A DNA stretch of 64,000 nt from Allomesorhizobium sp043769475 (lineage in GTDB: Bacteria > Pseudomonadota > Alphaproteobacteria > Rhizobiales > Rhizobiaceae). Made by a program: the position numbers and the translations under genes. The stretch lies in NCBI RefSeq assembly GCF_043769475.1, contig NZ_CP171729.1, positions 1,302,001 to 1,366,000 on the forward strand, given 5' to 3'. This document shows, one piece after another, positions 8,246 through 16,439 of the stretch (positions within the stretch are counted from its first letter, which is position 1; every line of letters starts with the position of its first letter). A model generated the notes under the pieces. It worked only from the letters and a program-made list of their open reading frames with translations. It was not told the DNA's origin and searched no databases.

Positions 8246-8869
8246 TTGGCGAAGGCAGGCAGAGCAGCCGGACGGCCGAGGCGTCCTGAAACGGACGACG
8301 CCATCCTTTCCGCCGCGCTCGCTCTCTTCATGGAGGGCGGGCTGGACGGCGCCAGCTTCGAGCAGGTCGCTAGAAGGGCCGGCGTGACCCGCGCCACCAT
8401 CTATCGCCGCTGGTCGTCGCGCGAAGCGCTGGTGGCGCGTGCACTGGGGCGGCTGAAGGAGCAGGGGGAGGAGCCGCTCGGCCGCTGGCAGGACGTTTCG
8501 CTCGAAACCATGATCGGCATGATCGTAGAGCATGGGCCGAAAGGCTGGATCGAGACGGACGCACGACGGCTTCTCGCGCGTATAATGGGCTCGGTGCCGG
8601 ACTCGCCGCAACTCATCCAGATTTTCTGGGACGTCTATGCCGCACCAAGGCGCACTGCGTTTAACGCAATCGTCGCCAAGGCAAAAAGCGAGGGCATCCT
8701 GCCTGAGGGAACTGATCCCGACGTGTTCCAGACGATGCTCGGGGGAGCCGTGATGTACAAGCTGCTGTTGGAACCAGGCGAAAAATCGGAGGAGGAACTG
8801 CGCGCCTTTATCCTGCTCGTGCTGCGTCAGCTCGGACTTGGGGAGATACTGGACAGGCTTGGCCTCTGA
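8246..8869 (+). CDS. TetR/AcrR family transcriptional regulator
   Basis: About 207 residues. After a basic lead (AKAGRAAGRPRRP) comes the TetR helix-turn-helix: ILSAALALFMEGGLDGASFEQVARRAGVTRATIYRRWSSREALVARAL. The C-terminal region matches the TetR_C_11/AefR-like effector domain in having AAPRRTAFNAIVAKAKSEGILPEGTDPDVF. The TTG start at 8246 is chosen because AAGGAG sits 5 bases upstream; the GTG at 8240 overlaps that ribosome site. It diverges from the exporter operon and probably regulates it. Confidence 0.85.
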   Translation: MAKAGRAAGRPRRPETDDAILSAALALFMEGGLDGASFEQVARRAGVTRATIYRRWSSREALVARALGRLKEQGEEPLGRWQDVSLETMIGMIVEHGPKGWIETDARRLLARIMGSVPDSPQLIQIFWDVYAAPRRTAFNAIVAKAKSEGILPEGTDPDVFQTMLGGAVMYKLLLEPGEKSEEELRAFILLVLRQLGLGEILDRLGL

Positions 8870-9045
8870 CGGCCGGATCGACAGGCAGGGGCCGCGGCGG
8901 ACTGAATCGCTCGGCACGGCGCGCAATCCGGCGCGAAGCGGTCGCCTTGACAAAGCTTCCATCACATGCGCTTTTCGCCGCGATTTCAGGGCAGGGCGCC
9001 AGTTCGCTCTCCCAGGCACAACCCCTTCGATCGGAAGCCTTGAAT

Positions 9046-10836
9046 ATGCACCGTTACCGCAGCCATAACTGCGCCCAGTTGAGAAAGTCCGATGTCGGGC
9101 AGAGCGTCCGCCTGTCGGGCTGGGTCCACCGCGTCCGCGATCATGGTGGCCTGCTGTTCATCGACATGCGCGACCACTACGGACTGACGCAGATCGTCGC
9201 TGATCCGGACTCGCCGGCTTTCAAGGTTGCCGAGACCGTGCGCGGCGAATGGGTGATCCGCGTCGACGGCGAGGTCAAGGCGCGGTTGGCCGATACCGTG
9301 AACCCCAACCTGCCGACCGGCGAGATCGAGATTTTCGCGCGCGAAATCGAGGTTCTGTCGGCCGCGAAGGAGCTGCCGCTACCGGTGTTCGGCGAGCCGG
9401 ACTATCCCGAGGACATCCGCCTCAAATACCGTTTCCTCGATTTGCGCCGAGACACGCTGCACAGGAACATCGTGGCGAGGACGAAAATCATCGCCGAGAT
9501 GCGCGAGCGCATGGAAGAGGTGGGCTTCACCGAGTTCTCGACGCCGATCCTGACCGCGTCGAGCCCAGAGGGCGCACGCGACTTCCTGGTGCCGAGCCGC
9601 ATCCATCCCGGCAATTTCTACGCGCTGCCGCAGGCGCCGCAAATATACAAGCAGCTGATCATGGTCTCCGGCTTTGATCGTTATTTCCAGATCGCGCCGT
9701 GCTTCAGGGATGAAGACCCCCGCGCGGACCGGCTGCCGGGCGAATTCTACCAACTCGACCTCGAAATGAGTTTTATCGAACAGGAAGACGTGTTCCAGAC
9801 CATGGAGCCGGTGATGCGTAGCGTCTTCGAGGCCTTTGCCAACGGCAAGCCGGTGACGCAGGATTTCCCGCGTATTCCCTTCGATGTCTCGATGCGCAAA
9901 TACGGCACCGACAAGCCGGACCTGCGCAACCCGATCGTCATGGACGACGTGTCCGAACACTTCCGCGGGTCGGGCTTCAAGGTGTTCGCGGGCATTCTGG
10001 CCGGCGACCCGAAGGCCGAGGTGTGGGCCATTCCGGCGAAGACCGGCGGCAGCCGCGCCTTCTGCGACCGCATGAACTCCTGGGCGCAGGGCGAGGGCCA
10101 GCCGGGGCTCGGCTATATCTTCTGGCGCAAGGAGGGCGAAAAGCTCGAAGGCGCCGGACCCATCGCCAAGAACATCGGCGACGAGCGGACCGAGTCGATC
10201 CGGGTCCAACTCGGACTGGGCGAGGGCGACGCCGCGTTCTTCGTCGCAGGCGACCCGAAGAAATTCGTGTCGTTTGCGGGCGCGGCGCGAACCCGCGCCG
10301 GCGAAGAACTGAACCTTGTCGACCGCGACCGTTTCGAACTGTGCTGGATTATCGATTTCCCGTTCTTCGAGTGGAACGAGGACGAGAAGAAGATCGACTT
10401 CGCGCACAACCCGTTCTCGATGCCGCAGGGCGGCATGGAAGCGCTGACGGGCCAGGAGCCGCTCGGCATAAAGGCGTTCCAGTACGACATGGTCTGCAAC
10501 GGCTTCGAAATCGCCTCGGGCGGCATCCGCAACCACCTGCCCGAAACCATGGTGAAGGCGTTTGAGATGGTCGGGTTGTCGCGTGAAATCGTCGAAGAAC
10601 GCTTCGGCGGGCTTTATCGCGCGTTCCAGTACGGCGCGCCGCCGCATGGCGGCATGGCGGCCGGCATCGACCGTGTCGTCATGCTGCTGGTCGGCGCGAA
10701 GAACCTGCGCGAGGTGACGATGTTCCCGATGAACCAGCAGGCATACGATCTGCTGATGAGCGCGCCCGCGGAGGCGACGCCGCAGCAACTGCGCGAGCTC
10801 GGGCTGCGCGTGGCGACGCCTAAGAAAGAAGTTTAG
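9046..10836 (+). CDS. aspS: Aspartate--tRNA ligase
   Basis: A class II synthetase of 596 residues: N-terminal OB anticodon-binding domain (SGWVHRVRDHGGLLFIDMRD), class II motif 2 (FRDEDPRADRLPGEFYQLD), a bacterial GAD insertion in the middle, and motif 3 (GGMAAGIDRVVMLLVG). His in RDHGG is the residue found in non-discriminating bacterial AspRS (Leu in E. coli), so the enzyme may also charge tRNA-Asn, which would need GatCAB elsewhere; this is inference. The ATG at 9046 gives the family N-terminus; the longer frame adds 33 unrelated residues. A strong terminator follows. Confidence 0.96.
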   Translation: MHRYRSHNCAQLRKSDVGQSVRLSGWVHRVRDHGGLLFIDMRDHYGLTQIVADPDSPAFKVAETVRGEWVIRVDGEVKARLADTVNPNLPTGEIEIFAREIEVLSAAKELPLPVFGEPDYPEDIRLKYRFLDLRRDTLHRNIVARTKIIAEMRERMEEVGFTEFSTPILTASSPEGARDFLVPSRIHPGNFYALPQAPQIYKQLIMVSGFDRYFQIAPCFRDEDPRADRLPGEFYQLDLEMSFIEQEDVFQTMEPVMRSVFEAFANGKPVTQDFPRIPFDVSMRKYGTDKPDLRNPIVMDDVSEHFRGSGFKVFAGILAGDPKAEVWAIPAKTGGSRAFCDRMNSWAQGEGQPGLGYIFWRKEGEKLEGAGPIAKNIGDERTESIRVQLGLGEGDAAFFVAGDPKKFVSFAGAARTRAGEELNLVDRDRFELCWIIDFPFFEWNEDEKKIDFAHNPFSMPQGGMEALTGQEPLGIKAFQYDMVCNGFEIASGGIRNHLPETMVKAFEMVGLSREIVEERFGGLYRAFQYGAPPHGGMAAGIDRVVMLLVGAKNLREVTMFPMNQQAYDLLMSAPAEATPQQLRELGLRVATPKKEV

Positions 10837-10865
10837 GCAAACCTCGCAAACGACTCACAGGAAAA

Positions 10866-10897
10866 GAAAAAGCCCGGCTTTGCAGCCGGGCTTTTTC
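10866..10897. terminator. Bidirectional intrinsic terminator
   Basis: A perfect 14-base-pair stem (GAAAAAGCCCGGCT with its complement) closes a TTGC loop, with T-runs on both strands. It sits between aspS and a convergent gene and can end both transcripts. Confidence 0.9.
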
Positions 10898-10924
10898 TTG
10901 GAGTGAGGCTTTCGAACAGCCGTC

Positions 10925-12125
10925 CTATTCGCCGTCGTCGTTTGCGGTAACCGAGACGCCGAGCGTCTTGGGCAGGTCGAGCGGAGTCGCCATGGCGCCG
11001 GCCGCGATCAGCGCGAACGGTACCGGCGCTGTCGGCGCGGCGTCGATCTCGATGCTCTTCGGATCGTCGAGGAACTTGGTGACCGCCGCGGTGATTTCGG
11101 CCGACAGTTCCGGGTTGTTGAGCTGCGCCGTCAGGAACGGCACGATCGCCTTGGCCTGGTTGGCGATGTCTTCCGGCTTCATGTTCTGCTGTTTGGCGAC
11201 ATAGTCCAGAACCTTGCCGGTGAGCGAGATCGTCGTCGAAGCGGATGTTGGCCGTATGGAAGGTCAACTGCTGCATCAGCCCGAGCATGGCCAGCCCCTG
11301 CGCCGAGTTGTCGGCGCCGGCCGGCTGCTCGGCCATCTTCTTCTGCAGTTCCTGCAGCGATTTCAGGAATGCCGGCGTGTAACCGCCGAGATCGAAGGTG
11401 AAGCCGAACGTGCCGGCGTCGTCGACGGTGATGTCATACTGCGTCAGCCCCATGCGGCCGTCGGTCGGCTGCCAGGATCCCGCCATCTCGAAATTGCCGC
11501 TGATGGTCTGGTAGCCGAGGGCCTCGATGACCTTCTTGGCTTGCGGATCCTCCGCCATGCTGAGGTCGGCGGTGAACTTTTCGGCCGAGCCGGTGAATTC
11601 GAGCGCCTTGCCGTCGGCGGGCGGGGTCACTTCGAACGACAGTCCGTCCATGGCGAAAACCGTCTTGTCGGCCATCGTGACACTGACATTGGCGAGATCC
11701 ATGCCGTCATACATCATCATCGAGGCGACCGGGTCGGTCTCGCCCTCCGGCGGCAGCGTCACGCCGGTGAAGGTTGCGGCGCTGATGTCGATCTTGGCGC
11801 CTTCCTGGGTGAAACTGTACGGTTCGGTGCTGATCGTCTCGATCCTGTAGCCGCCATCCTGCTCGGTGACGCCGTCGAGCGTGACGTTACCGAGCGTCAC
11901 GGCTTCTTTCTGGCTGGCGGGCGTGAATGTCACGCCTTCCAGCACCAGCGAGGACGCGTCGCCGCTGACGCCTTTCCAGGCGAGGTTTATGTTCTGGTCG
12001 CCCAGCACCTTCTTGAAGCGTTCCGCGACCGCGTTTGCGTCTTGCGCGTGGGCCGCATGAAACGGGATCGTCAATAGGAATGTCGAAATGGCGAGCTTGT
12101 GTAAGGCGTGACGGCGAATGGTCAT
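10925..12125 (-). pseudogene. Frameshifted secreted protein of unknown function
   Basis: The intact part starts MTIRRHALHKLAIST with a clear signal peptide ending AAHAQ, then about 290 residues of beta-rich sequence (repeated short strands such as LVLEGVTFTP and VTLGNVTLDGV). The frame is lost near 11230: the upstream frame reads NIRFDDDLAHRQ, while the next frame over resumes SLTGKVLDYVAKQQNMKPEDI and ends SVTANDDGE at 10925. Removing one base in the GACGACGATC stretch rejoins both into a protein of about 400 aa. I do not recognise the family; the repeated strands suggest a periplasmic beta protein. It is either a young pseudogene or a sequencing indel. Convergent with aspS. Confidence 0.6.
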
Positions 12126-12326
12126 CGGAGTGTTCCCTGAAACTGGTCTTTGAATCTCGTTGCGCCCCTGCTGTCGCGTATCATCGGGACCGGATGAAGG
12201 CGCATCGCAACACATTGGTCGAAAATCTCGGAAAAAGGCAAGGATTGGCGCTTGCCAAGGATGCAGGGAGTGTTGCGACGGTTGCGCCTCTTGCCGCAGA
12301 ATCGTCGGCTAAGCTAACTGCACGCC

Positions 12327-14612
12327 ATGGGAAAAGGGCTTTTGCCGCCGGGGTCCGGCGGTGGCGACGCAATAGAACCGGTCGATCTAAAAAAGGCGCT
12401 CGAAGAGCGCTATCTCGCCTATGCGCTGTCGACCATCATGCACCGGGCGCTGCCCGATGTCCGCGACGGGCTGAAGCCGGTCCATCGCCGCATCATGCAC
12501 GCCATGCGGCTCCTGCGCCTCAATCCCGACCAGGGTTTTGCCAAATGCGCGCGCATCGTCGGCGAGGTGATGGGCAAGTTCCACCCGCATGGCGACCAGT
12601 CGATCTACGATGCGCTGGTACGGTTGGCGCAGGATTTCGCGGTGCGTTATCCGCTGGTCGACGGGCAGGGCAATTTCGGCAATATCGACGGCGATTTCGC
12701 TGCCGCCATGCGCTACACCGAGGCGCGCATGACCGAGGTGGCGACCGAACTGCTCGCCGGCATCACCGAGGATGCCGTCGACTTCCGCCCCACCTATAAT
12801 GAGGAAGACGAGGAGCCGGTCGTCCTGCCCGGCGCCTTCCCGAACCTTCTGGCCAACGGCTCCTCCGGCATCGCCGTCGGCATGGCGACGTCGATCCCGC
12901 CGCATAATGCCGCCGAACTCTGCAAGGCCGCGCTCCATCTGATCGATCATCCTGACGCTTCGGTCGAGGACCTGATGACCAAGGAGCCGCACCAGGAGGA
13001 TGCGGACGAGAACATGGTGCGCGGCCCGGATTTCCCGACAGGCGGCATCATCGTCGACAGCTGGGAGTCGATCGTCGAGGCCTACAAGACAGGCCGCGGC
13101 GGCTTTCGCGTGCGGGCGCGCTATGAGACCGAGGACCAGGGCAGGGGAACCTGGAACATCGTCGTCACCGAAATTCCCTACCAGGTGCAGAAGGCGCGGC
13201 TGATCGAGAAGATCGCCGAGCTTCTGATCGCGCGCAAGCTGCCGCTGCTGGAGGACGTCCGCGACGAGAGCGCCGAGGACATCCGCCTTGTCCTGGTGCC
13301 GAAGAGCCGTACCGTCGACCCCGCGCTTCTGATGGAATCGCTGTTCAAGCTGACCGAGCTCGAAAGCCGTTTCCCGCTAAACATGAATGTGTTGTCGCGC
13401 GGCAAGGTGCCGAACGTGCTGTCGCTGAAGAGCGTGCTGCAGGAATGGCTGGAGCACCGCCGCGACGTGTTGCTGCGCCGGTCGAGGCATCGTCTTGGCG
13501 AGATCGAGCGGCGGCTGGAAATCCTCGCAGGCTACCTGATCGCATACCTCAACATCGACGAGGTGATCAGGATCATCCGCGAGGAGGATGAGCCCAAGCA
13601 GGTGATGATGGCCCGCTGGGACCTGACCGACAATCAGGCCGAGGCGATCCTGAACATGCGGCTGCGCGCGCTGCGCAAGCTGGAGGAGTTCGAGATCCGC
13701 AAGGAGTTCGACGGCCTATCGGCGGAGAAGGCGCAGATCGAGGCGCTGCTCGCCTCCGACGCCAAGCAGTGGAAGACGATCCGCTGGGAAGTCGAGAAGG
13801 TGCGCGACAAGTTCGGCTCGCATACGCCGCTCGGCAAGCGCCGCACCACTTTCGCGGACGCGCCCGACCACGACCTGACCGATATCCATCACGCCATGGT
13901 GGAGAAGGAGCCGGTGACGGTGGTGGTCTCGGCCAAGGGATGGCTGCGCGCCATGAAGGGCCATCTCTCGGACCTGTCGCTGCTGACCTTCAAGGAAGGC
14001 GACAGCCTGAAACTCGCTTTCCCGGCGCAGACCACCGACAAGATCATCGTCTTCACGACGGGCGGCAAGTTCTACACGATCGGCGCAGATCGGCTGCCGG
14101 GCGGGCGCGGCCATGGCGAGCCGATCCGCATCATCGTCGACATGGACAACGACCAGGACATCGTCACCGCCTTCGTCCACAATCCGGGGCGCAAGCTGCT
14201 GCTGGTCAGCCATGAGGGCAACGGCTTCGTCGTACCCGAGGCCGAGGTCGCGGCCAACACCCGCAAGGGCAAGCAGGTGATGAACGTGCGCGCGCCCGAC
14301 GAGGCCCAGCGCTGTGTGCCGGTCAATGGCGATCACGTCGCGATCGTCGGCGAAAACCGCAAGATGCTGGTGTTTCCGCTGACCGAAATTCCCGAGATGG
14401 GCCGCGGCAAGGGCGTGCGCCTGCAGAAATACAAGGACGGCGGCGTCCTTGACGTGAAGCTGTTCGCGATGGAAGCCGGCCTGAGCTGGCAGGATTCGGC
14501 CGGCCGCACCTTCCTCAAGACGCGCGAAGAACTGATCGAATGGATGGGCGCGCGCGCCTCCGCCGGCCGCCTTGCGCCGAAGGGTTTTCCGCGGACGGGC
14601 AGGTTCGGGTAG
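12327..14612 (+). CDS. parC: DNA topoisomerase IV subunit A
   Basis: A type IIA topoisomerase breakage-reunion subunit, 761 residues, acting with ParE to decatenate chromosomes. YLAYALSTIMHRALPDVRDGLKPVHRR opens the winged-helix domain, and the active Tyr lies in AAMRYTEARM (about residue 133). The coiled-coil tower and C-terminal beta-pinwheel follow (NGFVVPEAEVAANTRKGKQVMNV). In the quinolone-determining region the sequence is HPHGDQSIYDA, with Gln where E. coli ParC has Ser80 and Asp at the Glu84 position. The C-terminal domain distinguishes it from GyrA by lacking a clean GyrA box. It is preceded by about 200 bases of non-coding promoter region. Confidence 0.95.
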   Translation: MGKGLLPPGSGGGDAIEPVDLKKALEERYLAYALSTIMHRALPDVRDGLKPVHRRIMHAMRLLRLNPDQGFAKCARIVGEVMGKFHPHGDQSIYDALVRLAQDFAVRYPLVDGQGNFGNIDGDFAAAMRYTEARMTEVATELLAGITEDAVDFRPTYNEEDEEPVVLPGAFPNLLANGSSGIAVGMATSIPPHNAAELCKAALHLIDHPDASVEDLMTKEPHQEDADENMVRGPDFPTGGIIVDSWESIVEAYKTGRGGFRVRARYETEDQGRGTWNIVVTEIPYQVQKARLIEKIAELLIARKLPLLEDVRDESAEDIRLVLVPKSRTVDPALLMESLFKLTELESRFPLNMNVLSRGKVPNVLSLKSVLQEWLEHRRDVLLRRSRHRLGEIERRLEILAGYLIAYLNIDEVIRIIREEDEPKQVMMARWDLTDNQAEAILNMRLRALRKLEEFEIRKEFDGLSAEKAQIEALLASDAKQWKTIRWEVEKVRDKFGSHTPLGKRRTTFADAPDHDLTDIHHAMVEKEPVTVVVSAKGWLRAMKGHLSDLSLLTFKEGDSLKLAFPAQTTDKIIVFTTGGKFYTIGADRLPGGRGHGEPIRIIVDMDNDQDIVTAFVHNPGRKLLLVSHEGNGFVVPEAEVAANTRKGKQVMNVRAPDEAQRCVPVNGDHVAIVGENRKMLVFPLTEIPEMGRGKGVRLQKYKDGGVLDVKLFAMEAGLSWQDSAGRTFLKTREELIEWMGARASAGRLAPKGFPRTGRFG

Positions 14613-14651
14613 GTCTGGCGCTGCGTGATGCTGTCGCGCTGAGATACCCTC

Positions 14652-15449
14652 CTAGTCGACCAGGGCCCCGCAAGTCATGTTGACGACGGCGCCGGTCATC
14701 GCGCGGGCGCGGTCGGATGCCATGAACGCTGCGACGTCCGCCACCTCGCCAAGTGTCGGCAGTCGCTTGAGCAGGGTTCCTTCCGCCGCACCTTGAAGCA
14801 TTTCCTCAACGGTCATGCCGGCGCGCTCGGCAGCAGGCTGGAAGACTTCGCTACTGTGCGAGCCTCGCTTCAATGCCTCCGGAATAGCGTGGGGCTGCAG
14901 GCAAACGACACGAATGCCGCTTGGTGCGAGTTCTGCGGCCAGCAGCCGGGTCATGCCTTCCGTGACCGCACAGGCCGCGCCATAGCCGAGATAGCCAATG
15001 CCGGGCAGACGCGATCCTGGCGTCGATATGTTCATGATGACGCCCGAGCCTCTCTGCGCCATGAAACGAGATGCAGCCTTGGCGGTGATGAAGGCCGCCT
15101 TTGCGTAGGTCTCGATCGGAAGCATGAAATCCTTAAGAGAAAGCTCTGCCAATGGCGTCCCTTGCACGTGGGAAAAGCCAACCGCGTTCAGGGCAATGTC
15201 GATGCCGCCGGTCTCTCTTGCCACGGATTCGGCATGGTGCTCGACCGCCCGCTTGTCGAGGACATCGACGACGGCGAATTCGGCGGCGCCGCCCCGCCTG
15301 AGGATTTCCTGCGCGCTCGCCTCGAGCTTTTGCAGCGTGCGCCCAACAAGAAAGACCTTTGCACCCTCGCGGGCGAACGCCCCGGCCGCCGCCCCGCCGA
15401 TCGCGCCGCTGCCTCCATAGACGATCGCGGTTTGTCCCCGTAACAGCAT
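14652..15449 (-). CDS. SDR-family protein with altered catalytic motif
   Basis: A 265-residue Rossmann-fold protein of the short-chain dehydrogenase family. The nucleotide motif GGSGAIGGAAA (about 12-22) and LNAVG are present, and NISTPGSR supplies the catalytic Ser region. The YxxxK motif reads Y-G-A-A-C (in GYLGYGAACAVTEG), so the active-site Lys is replaced by Cys; classical SDR chemistry is doubtful. The C-terminus (TGAVVNMTCGALVD) is typical of the family. The ATG at 15449 follows GGGGAAAGGG; the long open frame upstream runs antisense through the tetR gene. It is divergent from the tetR-RND operon and separated from it by three palindromes. Confidence 0.85.
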   Translation of the reverse strand: MLLRGQTAIVYGGSGAIGGAAAGAFAREGAKVFLVGRTLQKLEASAQEILRRGGAAEFAVVDVLDKRAVEHHAESVARETGGIDIALNAVGFSHVQGTPLAELSLKDFMLPIETYAKAAFITAKAASRFMAQRGSGVIMNISTPGSRLPGIGYLGYGAACAVTEGMTRLLAAELAPSGIRVVCLQPHAIPEALKRGSHSSEVFQPAAERAGMTVEEMLQGAAEGTLLKRLPTLGEVADVAAFMASDRARAMTGAVVNMTCGALVD

Positions 15450-15652
15450 GATCGCACCCTTTCCCCAGTATTGATTGTTAATCGCAAGCAGTTGCATATT
15501 AAAATTGTTTCTGAGGAATGCAACCGGCCTTCTGAACGCGGCGAAGTCTCCGCCGACGCAAAATCTCATCGAGTTTGTCAGGCGCGCTGCGCACCGGCTG
15601 CGCCGCCGTGTCGCATGCTTCCTGTGAGCATGAATCCTCTTGTTCGATTGAC

Positions 15653-15670
15653 TGCGAATGATCGTTCGCA
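15653..15670. promoter_or_regulatory. Operator-like palindrome 1 (SDR/TetR interval)
   Basis: TGCGAATGATCGTTCGCA is an 18-base inverted repeat (GCGAA-N6-TTCGC core) with one mismatched pair. It resembles the TetR/AcrR-type operators of efflux regulators and is the first of three related sites in 66 bases. Confidence 0.6.
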
Positions 15671-15678
15671 TAAAGGGA

Positions 15679-15690
15679 GAATGATCATTC
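15679..15690. promoter_or_regulatory. Operator-like palindrome 2 (SDR/TetR interval)
   Basis: GAATGATCATTC is a perfect 12-base palindrome. Its right arm continues as GATCATTCGCA, nearly the same as the right arm of site 1, so the two are probably bound by the same protein. Confidence 0.55.
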
Positions 15691-15700
15691 GCATTAGATG

Positions 15701-15718
15701 AGAGCGAACGTTCGCTCT
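15701..15718. promoter_or_regulatory. Operator-like palindrome 3, next to tetR start
   Basis: AGAGCGAACGTTCGCTCT is a perfect 18-base palindrome ending 13 bases before the tetR start codon. It keeps GCGAA and TTCGC half-sites but with a 2-base centre rather than the 6-base centre of site 1. Its position fits autorepression. Confidence 0.65.
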
Positions 15719-15731
15719 GGCGAGAAGGTAC

Positions 15732-16400
15732 ATGGAAGAATTGTCGAACAGCAGCAACGAATTGGCGGTCGCGGACGACACGCTGGAAACGCTGTCGCGC
15801 GCCGAACGCCGCGACCAGCAGATCCAGCGCATCCTTGACGCCGCCAAGGCGTGTTTTGTGCGTTCCGGCTTCCAGGGCGCGTCGATGCAGCAGATCTGCG
15901 CCGAAGTCGGCATGAGCCCAGGCGCGCTCTACCGCTATTTCCCGTCGAAGGAAGCGATCGTCGAGGCGATCTGCGAGGCCGACCGCCAGGACGACATGAC
16001 CTGCTTCGGGGCTTTGCGTGATGCGACATCCGCCGTCGACGGGCTGATCGCAGGCGCGATGGCGCATATCGCCCATACCAGTATGAAGGGCAGCGCACCC
16101 CTGTTTGCGGAGATGCGCTCCGAATCCATGCGCAACGAGGCGATCCGGGCCACCGTCGACGGGCACAAGGGCGAGGTCGCCGCGATGATCGAGCCGCTTC
16201 TGGCGGCGGCGATCGAGCGAGGCGAGGTCAACCCGCCGGTCGAGCTTCCGATCCTGATGGCGGTGCTGATGTCGATCGGCGAGGGCATGGCGATCAATGA
16301 TTTGCCGGCCCGGGGAGTGCCGCTCGACAAGCTGGAAATCGCTCTTCGCGCCATGATGGAAGGCATGCTTCGGCCGGCCAAAAACACTCCGGCCGAATAG
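15732..16400 (+). CDS. TetR/AcrR family regulator of RND efflux operon
   Basis: A 222-residue regulator. The helix-turn-helix region is RILDAAKACFVRSGFQGASMQQICAEVGMSPGALYRYFPSKEAIVEAI (about 33-80), strongly TetR-like. The C-terminal half (HIAHTSMKGSAPLFAEMRSESMRNEAIR) resembles the TetR_C_6/BetI-like effector domain. AGAAGG precedes the start. It heads an apparent operon with an adaptor 39 bases on and an RND pump, and three palindromes lie immediately upstream. The likely role is drug- or metabolite-responsive repression of the pump and perhaps of the divergent SDR gene; the effector is unknown. Confidence 0.87.
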   Translation: MEELSNSSNELAVADDTLETLSRAERRDQQIQRILDAAKACFVRSGFQGASMQQICAEVGMSPGALYRYFPSKEAIVEAICEADRQDDMTCFGALRDATSAVDGLIAGAMAHIAHTSMKGSAPLFAEMRSESMRNEAIRATVDGHKGEVAAMIEPLLAAAIERGEVNPPVELPILMAVLMSIGEGMAINDLPARGVPLDKLEIALRAMMEGMLRPAKNTPAE

Positions 16401-16439
16401 CGGCCGTCCGACAACCTCAAGCCAATCTGGTTAAATCCC

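Noticed and set aside
15450..16166. N-terminal extension of the SDR protein
   Set aside because: It runs antisense to the TetR gene and its operators and has no family resemblance.
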